A stretch of DNA of 64,000 bases from an uncultured Clostridia bacterium (GTDB taxonomy: Bacteria > Bacillota > Clostridia > Oscillospirales > Acutalibacteraceae). The notes beneath the pieces were generated by a model. The model was not told the origin of the DNA. It saw only the letters and a list, made by a program, of their open reading frames with translations, and ran no database searches. The stretch spans positions 62,001 to 126,000 of the forward strand of contig CALWUW010000028.1 of the NCBI GenBank assembly GCA_944384815.1. Direction: 5' to 3'. Positions 36,120-43,152 of this stretch are shown here, piece after piece. The position numbers and the translations under genes were made by a program. Numbering within the stretch: position 1 is the stretch's first letter; each line of letters begins with the position of its first letter.

Positions 36120-37018
36120 GAAAAAGCTGTATGGAAAAAATTCAAGGATATGTACTAAAGGCGATCGGCGGTTTCTACTATGTAGAAGCCGCTGGTTCCG
36201 TATATGAATGCAGGGCACGGGGCTCTTTTCGAAAAAAAGAGATTTCGCCATTAGTGGGAGATTTTGTAAGTATTTCTATCTCTTCCTCTAAGGAAGGAGT
36301 TTTGGAAGAGATTTTTCCCAGAAAAAATGCGTTGATCCGTCCTCCTGTGGCTAATATCGACCAGCTAATCCTGGTGGTCTCTGTTTGCGATCCGTCTCCA
36401 AGCACATTGGTGATCGATCGTATGATCGCTGCGGCGGAAGCGCAAAAGATACAACCTGTGTTGGTTGTGTCAAAAACAGATCTGCAGGATTTTCGTTGGC
36501 TGCAGGAGATTTATCAACCCATTGGGATTCCTTTTTTTGCTGTCTCTACGGTAACGGGAGAAGGAATCGAAGGGTTACGAAATCAAATTGCGGGAAAAGT
36601 CAATGTATTTACGGGAAATTCGGGTGTTGGAAAGTCTTCACTGCTGAATGAAATTCACTCCGGGTTAGCACTGGCCACCGGCGAAATCAGCCAAAAATTA
36701 GGCCGCGGCCGCCATACAACCCGGCATGTGGAATTATTTTCTCTTCCTCAGGGAGGATATATAGCCGACACTCCCGGTTTTTCCTCCATCCAAATTGAGA
36801 AGTATCATTTGGTTCGGAAAGAGGAACTGCAATTCTGTTTTAGGGAATTTGCCCCTTATCTGGATAGGTGTAAATTTGTTTCCTGCTCACATACCTGCGA
36901 AAAGGGATGCGCTGTATTGGAAGCGGTAAAAGACGGCAGTATAGCTCCTTCCAGACATGAAAGCTATGTGTCAATGTATAACGAAGTAAAGGATATTAAG
37001 GAATGGCAACTGAAATAA
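36116..37018 (+). CDS. rsgA: Small ribosomal subunit GTPase RsgA
   Basis: A circularly permuted GTPase that matures the 30S subunit. An N-terminal OB fold (GYVLKAIGGFYYVEAAG) precedes permuted G motifs: G4 SKTDL, then G1 GNSGVGKSSLLNEI and G3 DTPGFSSI. The C-terminal zinc domain has CKFVSCSHTCEKGC with the Cys/His ligands. ATG 36116 overlaps the prkC stop; ATG 36131 is an alternative. The gene ends 16 nt inside thiN. Confidence 0.96.
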   Translation: MRKSCMEKIQGYVLKAIGGFYYVEAAGSVYECRARGSFRKKEISPLVGDFVSISISSSKEGVLEEIFPRKNALIRPPVANIDQLILVVSVCDPSPSTLVIDRMIAAAEAQKIQPVLVVSKTDLQDFRWLQEIYQPIGIPFFAVSTVTGEGIEGLRNQIAGKVNVFTGNSGVGKSSLLNEIHSGLALATGEISQKLGRGRHTTRHVELFSLPQGGYIADTPGFSSIQIEKYHLVRKEELQFCFREFAPYLDRCKFVSCSHTCEKGCAVLEAVKDGSIAPSRHESYVSMYNEVKDIKEWQLK

Positions 37019-37659
37019 AAAATTGTTTGATCTTAGGTTCGGCTCCTTTTAAAGATACCCAGTATTTGGAAGAATTTTTGCAGGAAAACCCCTTTGTGAT
37101 TTGTGCAGACGGAGGAATTCGGTTGGCACAGGCCTGTGGAATTCAACCGGATCTGATAATTGGAGACTTTGATTCGTATCGGGAAGACCTCCCCGATAAC
37201 GTGGAGACGATCCGCCTGCCGGAAATGAAGGACGATACAGACACCATGGCGGCGGTAAAGCTTGCTCTTTCCAGAGGGTATAACCGTTTTATGATGGCGG
37301 GGGTTTTAGGCGGACGCCCGGATCATACCTTTGCTAACTACTGTGTCCTTCAGTATATCCATTCACAGGGAGCTGCAGGGCAATTAGCGGATGAAAACAA
37401 TCGAATTTTTTTCCTTTCCGGAGGAGCTTTACGCTTGCGTGAATTAGAGGGGCATACCGTATCTGTATTTCCTTTTGCTTGTCATAGCTGTGTGGTAACA
37501 TACGAGGGATTGTTGTATCCATTGGTAAAAGCCAAGTTATATACGGACGTATCTCCCATGGGTGTAAGCAATGAAATTGTGGAAAAAGAGGCTTCAGTTA
37601 GTGTGACGGAAGGAAACGCACTGATTATGGTTTCCATGGGATGCGGGAAAGAGCAATAA
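37003..37659 (+). CDS. thiN: Thiamine pyrophosphokinase
   Basis: Makes thiamine pyrophosphate from thiamine and ATP. The N-terminal catalytic half has CADGGIRLAQACGIQPDLIIGDFDS and KDDTDTMAAVKLAL with the Asp residues; the C-terminal half is the beta-rich thiamine-binding domain. 218 residues, normal size. Rpe, present between rsgA and thiN in Bacillus, is absent. A terminator follows. Confidence 0.93.
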   Translation: MATEIKNCLILGSAPFKDTQYLEEFLQENPFVICADGGIRLAQACGIQPDLIIGDFDSYREDLPDNVETIRLPEMKDDTDTMAAVKLALSRGYNRFMMAGVLGGRPDHTFANYCVLQYIHSQGAAGQLADENNRIFFLSGGALRLRELEGHTVSVFPFACHSCVVTYEGLLYPLVKAKLYTDVSPMGVSNEIVEKEASVSVTEGNALIMVSMGCGKEQ

Positions 37660-37677
37660 AAAATAAAGATGGTCCAG

Positions 37678-37713
37678 GGACGCGAAAGGTAAAAGCTTTC
37701 GTGTCCTTTTTTT
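37678..37713 (+). terminator. Terminator after thiN
   Basis: An 11-bp stem (GGACGCGAAAG at 37678-37688 with CTTTCGTGTCC at 37696-37706, one G-T pair) followed by seven T. It ends the long housekeeping run before two micro-genes. Confidence 0.9.
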
Positions 37714-37787
37714 GAAATCATTGCCGAACCTTTTTGAGGTGAAATGTATATACTGAAACTATAACAGCGAAGGCGGCGGTGATAGAA

Positions 37788-37934
37788 ATGAAGCGTCTAA
37801 AATGTTTTCGGCCACAATATGCGGTTTGTTTTGGACTGGGTTTGATTTTATCCTGCTTCTGCCCCACTGGTTTTATTTTATTCCTGGCGGCTGTTATTAT
37901 TGTAGCCCTGGGATTGGCTTTGCTTCGAGCCTGA
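37788..37934 (+). CDS. 48-residue hydrophobic protein upstream of spoVM, unknown function
   Basis: A 48-residue ORF too short for most gene finders. It starts at ATG 37788 after GGCGGCGGTGATAG and ends at 37934. The sequence has a basic start (MKRLKCFRPQYAVC), then two hydrophobic stretches separated by CFCPTG: FGLGLILSC and FILFLAAVIIVALGLALL. It contains four cysteines. The hydrophobic tail gives one or two membrane segments. It lies directly upstream of the SpoVM-like micro-gene and may be cotranscribed with it; both follow the thiN terminator. I do not recognise a named family. A sporulation role is inferred only from position. Confidence 0.75.
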   Translation: MKRLKCFRPQYAVCFGLGLILSCFCPTGFILFLAAVIIVALGLALLRA

Positions 37935-37959
37935 AACGAAGCAGAAAGGGGAGTTACAT

Positions 37960-38040
37960 ATGAAAGTTGTTGTAGTGGAATGTAAAGGTTTTACGGGGTT
38001 TGTTCTGCGAAAAGTATTTAAAATTAAAAAAGAACAGTGA
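37960..38040 (+). CDS. spoVM: Stage V sporulation protein SpoVM (26 residues)
   Basis: A 26-residue ORF with a strong AAAGGGGAG upstream of ATG 37960. Length is exactly that of Bacillus SpoVM. Starting with MK, hydrophobic residues occupy the positions that are mostly hydrophobic in SpoVM; Phe11, Gly13 and Arg17 coincide with the Bacillus protein, and it ends in Lys-rich residues (KIKKEQ). SpoVM is an amphipathic peptide that recognises the positive curvature of the forespore membrane and anchors SpoIVA for coat and cortex assembly. Position is decisive: in Bacillus spoVM directly follows prpC-prkC-rsgA-rpe-thiN, and here the same order leads to this ORF. The short length limits statistical support. 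Confidence 0.85.
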   Translation: MKVVVVECKGFTGFVLRKVFKIKKEQ

Positions 38041-38050
38041 AAAACATAAA

Positions 38051-38089
38051 GAAGGCAGTTCCTTTGCAGAAGGAACTGCCTTCCATTTT
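38051..38089. terminator. Bidirectional terminator between spoVM and the crp-type gene
   Basis: A perfect 13-bp stem (GAAGGCAGTTCCT at 38051-38063 with its complement at 38071-38083). On the plus strand it is followed by CATTTTA; on the minus strand by TTTATGTTTTT, so it can serve both convergent transcripts. Confidence 0.8.
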
Positions 38090-38155
38090 ACTTTCAAGAC
38101 TTTGGTGTTCACGCAGCAAAAAAAATTCCACATGGACATATAGAAGTTCTGATTT

Positions 38156-38803
38156 TTATAATTTGAGAGAAATATGATTTTTTTCATAAGAAAGAATGCC
38201 TTCCTTTTGCATTTTGGAAAGCTCATTGCATAAAGCGCTTCGATCAACGCTGAGATAATCAGCCAACTGTTGACGGTTATAGGGAATAAGAAAGGAACTG
38301 CTTCCCATTTGTTTTGCACATTCAGAGAAATAAGAGAGAAGTCGTCCTCGAATGGATTTTGAGCTTGTATGAATAATCCTTTGTGAGAGCTGTATGGTTT
38401 TATGTGCACACACCGTAATCAGATTTGCGGTAAGTTTTGCATGAAAAGAACAGGCCTTGGGGCATGTGGCTGCTATACGGCTTGCGTTTATAAACAGTAC
38501 GGATGTATCTTCAGCGGCAGAAACCGTAATCAGCAGTGGCTGACCTGGAATGCAGGCGTATACTTCGCCAAATACAGCTCCCGGTGATACATTTCCCAAA
38601 ATGCTGGTGTTTCCCCAAATATCATTATAGGATAACAGGACCCTTCCGGACAAAACAAGGCCAATGTATTCGGTAACTGTTCCTTCCGTAAAAATAATTT
38701 CTCCTTTTTTATACTGGCGCTGTTTGGTGTTCAGGCAGCGTAAAAGCAGCGCAATGTCATCTTCCTGGATACCGCGAAAAAGCTGAGTAGTAGACAAAAG
38801 CAT
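38156..38803 (-). CDS. Crp/Fnr-family transcriptional regulator
   Basis: A 215-residue regulator. The N-terminal cyclic-nucleotide-binding-like fold is visible in KKGEIIFTEGTVTEYIGLVLSGRVLLSY and SPGAVFGEVYACIPGQPLLITVSAAEDTSVLFI; the C-terminal winged HTH reads NRQQLADYLSVDRSALCNELSKM. Recognition residues differ from E. coli Crp and Fnr. No N-terminal Cys cluster as in E. coli Fnr is present; Cys are scattered. AAAGGAG precedes the ATG. It is divergent from a ferredoxin-like gene with a palindrome between them. Clostridial relatives of this type often lie near redox or nitrogen-stress genes such as hcp, which is not in this window. Effector unknown. Confidence 0.88.
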   Translation of the reverse strand: MLLSTTQLFRGIQEDDIALLLRCLNTKQRQYKKGEIIFTEGTVTEYIGLVLSGRVLLSYNDIWGNTSILGNVSPGAVFGEVYACIPGQPLLITVSAAEDTSVLFINASRIAATCPKACSFHAKLTANLITVCAHKTIQLSQRIIHTSSKSIRGRLLSYFSECAKQMGSSSFLIPYNRQQLADYLSVDRSALCNELSKMQKEGILSYEKNHISLKL

Positions 38804-38816
38804 ACGTTTCTCCTTT

Positions 38817-38832
38817 TGTTGTTATAACAACA
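38817..38832. promoter_or_regulatory. Perfect 16-bp palindrome, candidate Crp/Fnr operator
   Basis: TGTTGTTATAACAACA is fully self-complementary. It is centred between 38824 and 38825. Relative to the predicted plus-strand start (about 38866) its centre is at -41.5, the position of class II Crp/Fnr activation; relative to the predicted minus-strand start (about 38840) it lies downstream at +8 to +23, a repressing position. Confidence 0.7.
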
Positions 38833-38859
38833 TACTTTCATTTTTAATTATAGTATACT
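38832..38859 (+). promoter_or_regulatory. Promoter of the ferredoxin-like gene (weak -35)
   Basis: A -10 TATACT at 38854-38859 with no good -35 (ATACTT at 38832-38837 at best, 16-bp spacer). A weak -35 next to the palindrome suggests activator dependence. Confidence 0.5.
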
Positions 38860-38875
38860 CAATATGAAAATTCAA
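38847..38875 (-). promoter_or_regulatory. Promoter of the Crp/Fnr-type gene
   Basis: On the minus strand TTGAAT (38875-38870), a 17-bp spacer and TATAAT (38852-38847). It overlaps the divergent promoter. Confidence 0.7.
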
Positions 38876-38893
38876 GAAAGGGGATTTTAAAGG

Positions 38894-39610
38894 ATGTATC
38901 GAAAAATTATCCAGATAAATAAAGAAAAATGTAATGGATGCGGAGCCTGTGCCGCTGCCTGTCATGAGGGAGCTATTGGAATGATAGAAGGGAAGGCAAC
39001 ATTGCTTCGGGATGATTATTGCGATGGATTAGGGGATTGCCTTCCTGCCTGCCCTACCGGAGCAATCACTTTTATAGAGCGGGAAGCTGCTCCATATGAC
39101 GAAAAAGCCGTTCAGGAAAATATGCGCGAGAAAATCAAACAGGGAAAATTTGCGGCACCTCATACAGGCTGCCCCGGCCATCAGCTTCGGCAGTTCCATC
39201 GGCAGGAAGAAAAGGCAGAAAATATGGGTGCTGTGCATACAACGTCTCAGCTGCGTCAATGGCCTTGTCAAATTCAGTTGGTTCCGGTGAATGCTCCTTA
39301 TTTTAATGAAGCCAAATTGCTGATTGCTGCGGATTGTACCGCTTTTGCTTATGCCAATCTGCATCAGGAATTTATGAAAGGAAAAATCACATTAGTAGGT
39401 TGTCCTAAATTGGACCATGTAGATTACAGCGAAAAATTAACTCAAATCCTTCAAAACAACACCATAAAAAGTTTGACAATTGTGAGAATGGAAGTTCCCT
39501 GCTGCGGCGGTTTGGAAACGGCAGCAAAAACCGCGCTGAAGAACAGCGGGAAATTTATTCCCTGGCAGGTTGTTACAATTTCAGTAGATGGAAAAATTCT
39601 CGACTCCTGA
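38894..39610 (+). CDS. 4Fe-4S ferredoxin-type protein
   Basis: A 238-residue iron-sulfur protein. The N-terminal 60 residues form a ferredoxin-type dicluster domain: CNGCGACAAACHEGAI is a full C-x2-C-x2-C-x3-C, while the second motif CDGLGDCLPACPTGAI has Leu at the second Cys position. The middle contains GCPGHQLR, and the C-terminal part has LVGCPKLDHVDY and VPCCGGLETA, which may bind another cluster or metal. No membrane segment. It is divergent from a Crp/Fnr gene and its promoter appears activator-dependent. Such proteins act in electron transfer; partner unknown. hcp, the usual neighbour, is not seen. Confidence 0.85.
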   Translation: MYRKIIQINKEKCNGCGACAAACHEGAIGMIEGKATLLRDDYCDGLGDCLPACPTGAITFIEREAAPYDEKAVQENMREKIKQGKFAAPHTGCPGHQLRQFHRQEEKAENMGAVHTTSQLRQWPCQIQLVPVNAPYFNEAKLLIAADCTAFAYANLHQEFMKGKITLVGCPKLDHVDYSEKLTQILQNNTIKSLTIVRMEVPCCGGLETAAKTALKNSGKFIPWQVVTISVDGKILDS

Positions 39611-39755
39611 AAACGGTGATAATATAAACCGTCTTTGAATAGGAGAAACGAATAGTCAGGGCTCTTGCTTCTCCAGTTTGAATTGCGGGAAGAAGCATTT
39701 TACCGGGAAAACCGAAACCACTTTTTGGATTTATCAAAATCGAAAATAAAGTTTT
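39611..39755. other. Intergenic region after the ferredoxin-like gene
   Basis: Part of a 372-nt gap without a gene. It holds an imperfect inverted repeat, GGAGAA (39642-39647) and TTCTCC (39670-39675), and A/T-rich sequence. I see no tRNA and no convincing ORF. It may be the untranslated end of the ferredoxin transcript, which ends at the terminator just downstream. The remainder of the gap, 39790-39982, is AT-rich and holds the promoter for the next gene. Confidence 0.35.
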
Positions 39756-39756
39756 A

Positions 39757-39789
39757 ACACAACCAATCTTGCGATTGGTTGTGTTTTTT
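39757..39789 (+). terminator. Strong terminator in the ferredoxin-kinase gap
   Basis: A perfect 12-bp stem (ACACAACCAATC at 39757-39768 with GATTGGTTGTGT at 39773-39784), TTGC loop and a run of T. Confidence 0.93.
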
Positions 39790-39875
39790 ATAAGTTCTTA
39801 TATTTTCTAAATGGATTGTTGTTTTAATATTTTTATCTCAGAACATAAAAGCTGAAAACCAATTTATAAAATTGC

Positions 39876-39904
39876 TTTACAGGGAAGAAGCATTGGAATA
39901 CAAT
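39876..39904 (+). promoter_or_regulatory. Promoter of the small P-loop protein gene
   Basis: TTTACA at 39876-39881, a 17-bp spacer and TACAAT at 39899-39904. Confidence 0.65.
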
Positions 39905-39982
39905 AATGATGGCTTTTAAAGGGCTTTTATATTTTATAAGCATATATTGCTTGAAAGTGATTTATACAAACTTACAAGGATC

Positions 39983-40492
39983 ATGGTGAAGAACATGAAA
40001 AATCTTCTTTTAATTGGTGGCACAATGGGAGTGGGGAAAACCACAGTTTGCCAATCTTTAAAAAAGGAGCTCCCCAACAGTGTGTTTCTGGATGGAGACT
40101 GGTGCTGGGATGCGGATCCTTTTCGGGTAACAGAAGAAACTAAAAAAATGGTAATAGATAACATTTGCCACTTGCTTAACAATTTCATTCATTGTTCCGC
40201 CTATAATACCATTCTTTTTTGTTGGGTGATGCACCAGCAGGGGATTATTGATTCGATTCTTCAAAAGCTGGATACATCCGGCTGTGCTGTGAAATGTATT
40301 TCTTTGATGGTGAACAAAGAAAACTTACGCAAACGAATCGAAACAGACATACGGAAAGGGATTCGAAATAAAGAGGTTTTGGAACGAAGCATCCAAAGAG
40401 TTCCCTTATATAGGGACCTTAATACAATCAAAATCGATACAAATCAAAAAACAGTTCAGGAAATTTCAAGTGAGATCAAGTGTTTACTTTGA
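39983..40492 (+). CDS. P-loop nucleotide kinase-like protein
   Basis: A 169-residue protein starting with a Walker A motif in LLLIGGTMGVGKTTVCQSLKKELP. FLDGDWCWDADPF is the place of the second acidic motif and resembles nucleoside or aminoglycoside-type small kinases (AAA_33/zeta-like). Later NKENLRKRIETDIRKG gives a lid-like Arg-rich helix. The substrate is not identifiable. Start: ATG 39983, GTG 39986 and ATG 39995 are all possible; AAGGA at 39976-39980 fits GTG 39986 best. The AT content is higher than in the housekeeping run, compatible with recent acquisition. Confidence 0.75.
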   Translation: MVKNMKNLLLIGGTMGVGKTTVCQSLKKELPNSVFLDGDWCWDADPFRVTEETKKMVIDNICHLLNNFIHCSAYNTILFCWVMHQQGIIDSILQKLDTSGCAVKCISLMVNKENLRKRIETDIRKGIRNKEVLERSIQRVPLYRDLNTIKIDTNQKTVQEISSEIKCLL

Positions 40493-40526
40493 TTGTATGG
40501 TTTATTAAGGAGGAAAGCAGGAAAGC

Positions 40527-40817
40527 ATGGGGACGAAAGTTAAAAAGGCAGTGGACATTACTGTAGAATCCATTAACTTTATTATTATCTCGTACGCTCT
40601 TTCAAGTGCCGCTATGTCGTTTCGTGAGAGCTGGATCTATATTTTGTTTTTTGCATCTAACGTGTGGTTGATCGGCCGATATTATGATACGGTAAATAAA
40701 GTTACGAAAAGCAAAATTATCACGGGTATTTTGTGTGCCGTTTGCCTTTTGATCTTTTGCCTGATGGTATATTTTGTAGGTTATATAGACGGAGAAATCA
40801 CACAATTCCAGGGATAA
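40527..40817 (+). CDS. Small membrane protein, unknown function
   Basis: A 96-residue protein with about three hydrophobic helices: FIIISYALSSAAMSF, WIYILFFASNVWLIG and ITGILCAVCLLIFCLMVYFVGYI. AAGGAGG lies upstream of ATG 40527. I do not recognise the family. It lies between a P-loop protein and a cysteine-rich DUF3795 protein, all in one direction with short gaps, so they may be cotranscribed. Confidence 0.6.
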   Translation: MGTKVKKAVDITVESINFIIISYALSSAAMSFRESWIYILFFASNVWLIGRYYDTVNKVTKSKIITGILCAVCLLIFCLMVYFVGYIDGEITQFQG

Positions 40818-40828
40818 AGAGGAATACT

Positions 40829-41389
40829 ATGAAAAATTTTGTACGAAATGAACCTTTGTTTTCTCTTTGCGGATTAAATTGCGGACTATGTGTTATGCAT
40901 ATGGGCGGATACTGCCCGGGCTGTGGAGGCGGGGAGGGGAATCAATCTTGTTCCATTGCCAAGTGCAGCATAGCGCATGGCAATCTTCAATATTGCTTCC
41001 AGTGTAAGGAATATCCCTGCGTAAAATATGTGGGCATGGATGAATACGATTCTTTTGTCCCCCATCGTAACCGACAAAAGGACTTTGAAAAAGTACAGCA
41101 AATCGGCATAGAGTGTTATTTGCAGGAGCTGCAGCGAAAAATCAATATCCTGGAACAACTCCTGGAGAAATATAATGACGGGCGCCATAAAACCTTCTTT
41201 GCTGCAGCGGTATATCTATTGGAATTACCGGATTTACAAACTGTGATGCAGTCTTTGGAGAATCAGGAAAACATTTGGGATCTGTCGCCCAAAGAAAGGA
41301 CCTCCATTGCCGTCAACTCACTAGAGAATCTGGCGAACCAACGAAAAATCCAGTTAAAACTGATAAAAAAGCCAAAAAACACAAAATAA
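40829..41389 (+). CDS. DUF3795 cysteine-rich protein
   Basis: A 186-residue protein with ten cysteines in the first 75 residues (LCGLNCGLCVMH, GYCPGCGGG, SCSIAKCSIAH, YCFQCKEYPC), the pattern of DUF3795, probably a metal- or cluster-binding domain. The C-terminal part is helical, ending in a Lys-rich tail. ATG 40829 has an AAAGAGGA nearby. It immediately precedes the two-component genes, with 15 nt before the response regulator, so it may belong to the same transcript. Function unknown. Confidence 0.82.
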   Translation: MKNFVRNEPLFSLCGLNCGLCVMHMGGYCPGCGGGEGNQSCSIAKCSIAHGNLQYCFQCKEYPCVKYVGMDEYDSFVPHRNRQKDFEKVQQIGIECYLQELQRKINILEQLLEKYNDGRHKTFFAAAVYLLELPDLQTVMQSLENQENIWDLSPKERTSIAVNSLENLANQRKIQLKLIKKPKNTK

Positions 41390-41404
41390 GAAAGAAGAAA
41401 AAGC

Positions 41405-42076
41405 ATGTATCGAGTTTTAATCATAGAAGACGATCCTGGAATAGCATCAGCCATAGAAGAGCAGACCAAAAAGTGGAATTTGGATGCACGGGCGGTCAGG
41501 AACTTCCAAAATGTTATGGCGGATTTTGCAGAGTATGACCCGCATTTAGTATTATTAGATATTACATTGCCATTTTTTAATGGCTATCATTGGTGTAGCG
41601 AGATCCGAAAAGTATCCAAGGTTCCTATAATTTTTATTTCTTCCGCATCGGATAACATGAATATCGTTATGGCAATGAATATGGGGGCGGACGATTTTAT
41701 AGCAAAGCCCTTTGATCAAAGTGTGCTGATAGCAAAACTGCAGGCCATGCTGAGGAGAAGCTATGATTTTGCAGCGACTGCCCCTGTTCTGGAACATAGA
41801 AATGCGAGGCTAAACACAGGCGATCATACGCTTTGCTACCAAGATCAGGTGATTTCTCTGACTAAAAATGAGTATCGGATCCTTCTTGCTTTGATGGAGA
41901 ATAAGGGGAAAGTCGTCAGCCGGGAAAAGCTTATGGAACGGCTTTGGGAAACGGACAGTTTTATTGATGAGAACACATTAACAGTAAACGTTAATCGCTT
42001 ACGAAAAAAATTGGATGCCGCAGGGCTTGTGGATTTTATCACCACGAAATTCGGTGTAGGCTATTTGATCGGCTGA
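41405..42076 (+). CDS. OmpR-family response regulator (BceR-like)
   Basis: A 223-residue regulator with a receiver domain (phospho-acceptor Asp52 in VLLDITLPFFNG, IEDDPG acidic pair at the start, Lys in FIAKPF) and a winged-helix trans_reg_C domain (LTKNEYRILLALMENKGKVVSREKLMERLW, VNRLRKKL). It is followed by a short histidine kinase and a BceAB-type ABC transporter, so it belongs to the peptide-antibiotic sensing module. Direct repeats at 43091-43119 upstream of the transporter are candidate targets. Confidence 0.93.
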   Translation: MYRVLIIEDDPGIASAIEEQTKKWNLDARAVRNFQNVMADFAEYDPHLVLLDITLPFFNGYHWCSEIRKVSKVPIIFISSASDNMNIVMAMNMGADDFIAKPFDQSVLIAKLQAMLRRSYDFAATAPVLEHRNARLNTGDHTLCYQDQVISLTKNEYRILLALMENKGKVVSREKLMERLWETDSFIDENTLTVNVNRLRKKLDAAGLVDFITTKFGVGYLIG

Positions 42077-42089
42077 AGGAGAGATACGG

Positions 42090-43079
42090 TTGGGAATATT
42101 TAAAATGTATTTAAAACAGCGAAAACGAGGAATCCTATTTTTCTTTCTGTTTTCTTTTATTTTTTTGATCACATTTTTTCTCTACAAACTTCCTTTGGCT
42201 GCGGTTCTCTATCCTGTAGTGATATGCTGTGTGATTTCTATATTGTTTTTTCTCTGGGATATTAAAAATGTAAAGAAAAAACATACGAAGCTTATGAAGA
42301 TTCGGAAAGGATCTGCCCAGCTTATGCAAAATCTGCCAGCGATCCAAACACAGGAGGATGAAGATTATCAGTCGATTATAGAGGCACTGCGCCAGGAGCA
42401 AGGTCGATTGCAAACAGATATGTCCGTCCGTTATGAGGATATGGTGAATTATTACACCATTTGGGCCCATCAAATCAAAACCCCTATATCTTCTATGCGA
42501 CTAACCCTGCAGAATCAGGATACCGCCCTTTCCAGGCAGTTATCAGAGGAACTTCAGAGAATCGAGCAATATGTAGAAATGGTGTTGGCATTTCTTCGCC
42601 TAGATTCAAGCTCTAAGGACTATGTATTTCGAGAGCAGGAATTGGATCCTATTGTCCGGGAGGCTGTCAAAAAATTTGCCGGTCAATTTATTCGTAAAAA
42701 GATCCGTCTTCATTATGAACCATTGAATGAAACAGTGCTGACCGATGAAAAATGGCTTTCCTTTGTGATTGAACAAATTCTCTCTAACGCTTTGAAGTAT
42801 ACAAATGAGGGATGTATCACCATCACCATGGAAGAACCCAAAACACTTTGCATACGAGATACCGGCATAGGTATCTCGCCGGAAGATCTGCCCCGTGTAT
42901 TTGAAAAAAGTTATACCGGCTACAACGGCAGAAGCGATAAAAAAGCCAGCGGGATCGGGCTCTATTTATGTAAACAAATTTGCGGAAATCTAGGGCATCG
43001 AATCACGATACAATCTTCTTTAAACAGCGGGACAGCTGTGCGGATTCATTTGGAACACATAGATTTAAAGTTTGAATAA
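42090..43079 (+). CDS. Intramembrane-sensing histidine kinase (BceS-like)
   Basis: A 329-residue kinase with two N-terminal transmembrane helices (GILFFFLFSFIFLITFFLY and LAAVLYPVVICCVISILFFLW) joined by only a few residues, so it has no extracellular sensor. The phospho-acceptor His127 is in WAHQIKTPISSMRL; N box EQILSNALKYTNEG; G boxes DTGIGISPEDLPRVFEKS and SGIGLYLCKQI. Such kinases rely on the cognate ABC transporter to sense antimicrobial peptides. TTG 42090 has AAGGAGAG upstream; ATG 42105 is an alternative. Confidence 0.92.
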   Translation: MGIFKMYLKQRKRGILFFFLFSFIFLITFFLYKLPLAAVLYPVVICCVISILFFLWDIKNVKKKHTKLMKIRKGSAQLMQNLPAIQTQEDEDYQSIIEALRQEQGRLQTDMSVRYEDMVNYYTIWAHQIKTPISSMRLTLQNQDTALSRQLSEELQRIEQYVEMVLAFLRLDSSSKDYVFREQELDPIVREAVKKFAGQFIRKKIRLHYEPLNETVLTDEKWLSFVIEQILSNALKYTNEGCITITMEEPKTLCIRDTGIGISPEDLPRVFEKSYTGYNGRSDKKASGIGLYLCKQICGNLGHRITIQSSLNSGTAVRIHLEHIDLKFE

Positions 43080-43090
43080 GTTCTTACCAA

Positions 43091-43119
43091 AATGTAAGGA
43101 CTCTTTGGGGAAATGTAAG
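43091..43119 (+). promoter_or_regulatory. Direct repeats AATGTAAG, candidate response-regulator site
   Basis: AATGTAAG at 43091-43098 and again at 43112-43119, 21 bp apart (about two helical turns). The first copy is preceded by CTTACCAA, giving a partial inverted repeat. They lie directly upstream of a -10 that lacks a good -35, as expected for activation by the BceR-like regulator. Confidence 0.55.
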
Positions 43120-43152
43120 CCGAATCGATGGCGATCCGTTTCCCTTTTTTGT

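Noticed and set aside
37732..37787. Sigma-E or sigma-G promoter upstream of the 48-residue ORF
   Set aside because: TATACT and TATAAC occur, but no spacing matched a sporulation sigma consensus well enough to report.
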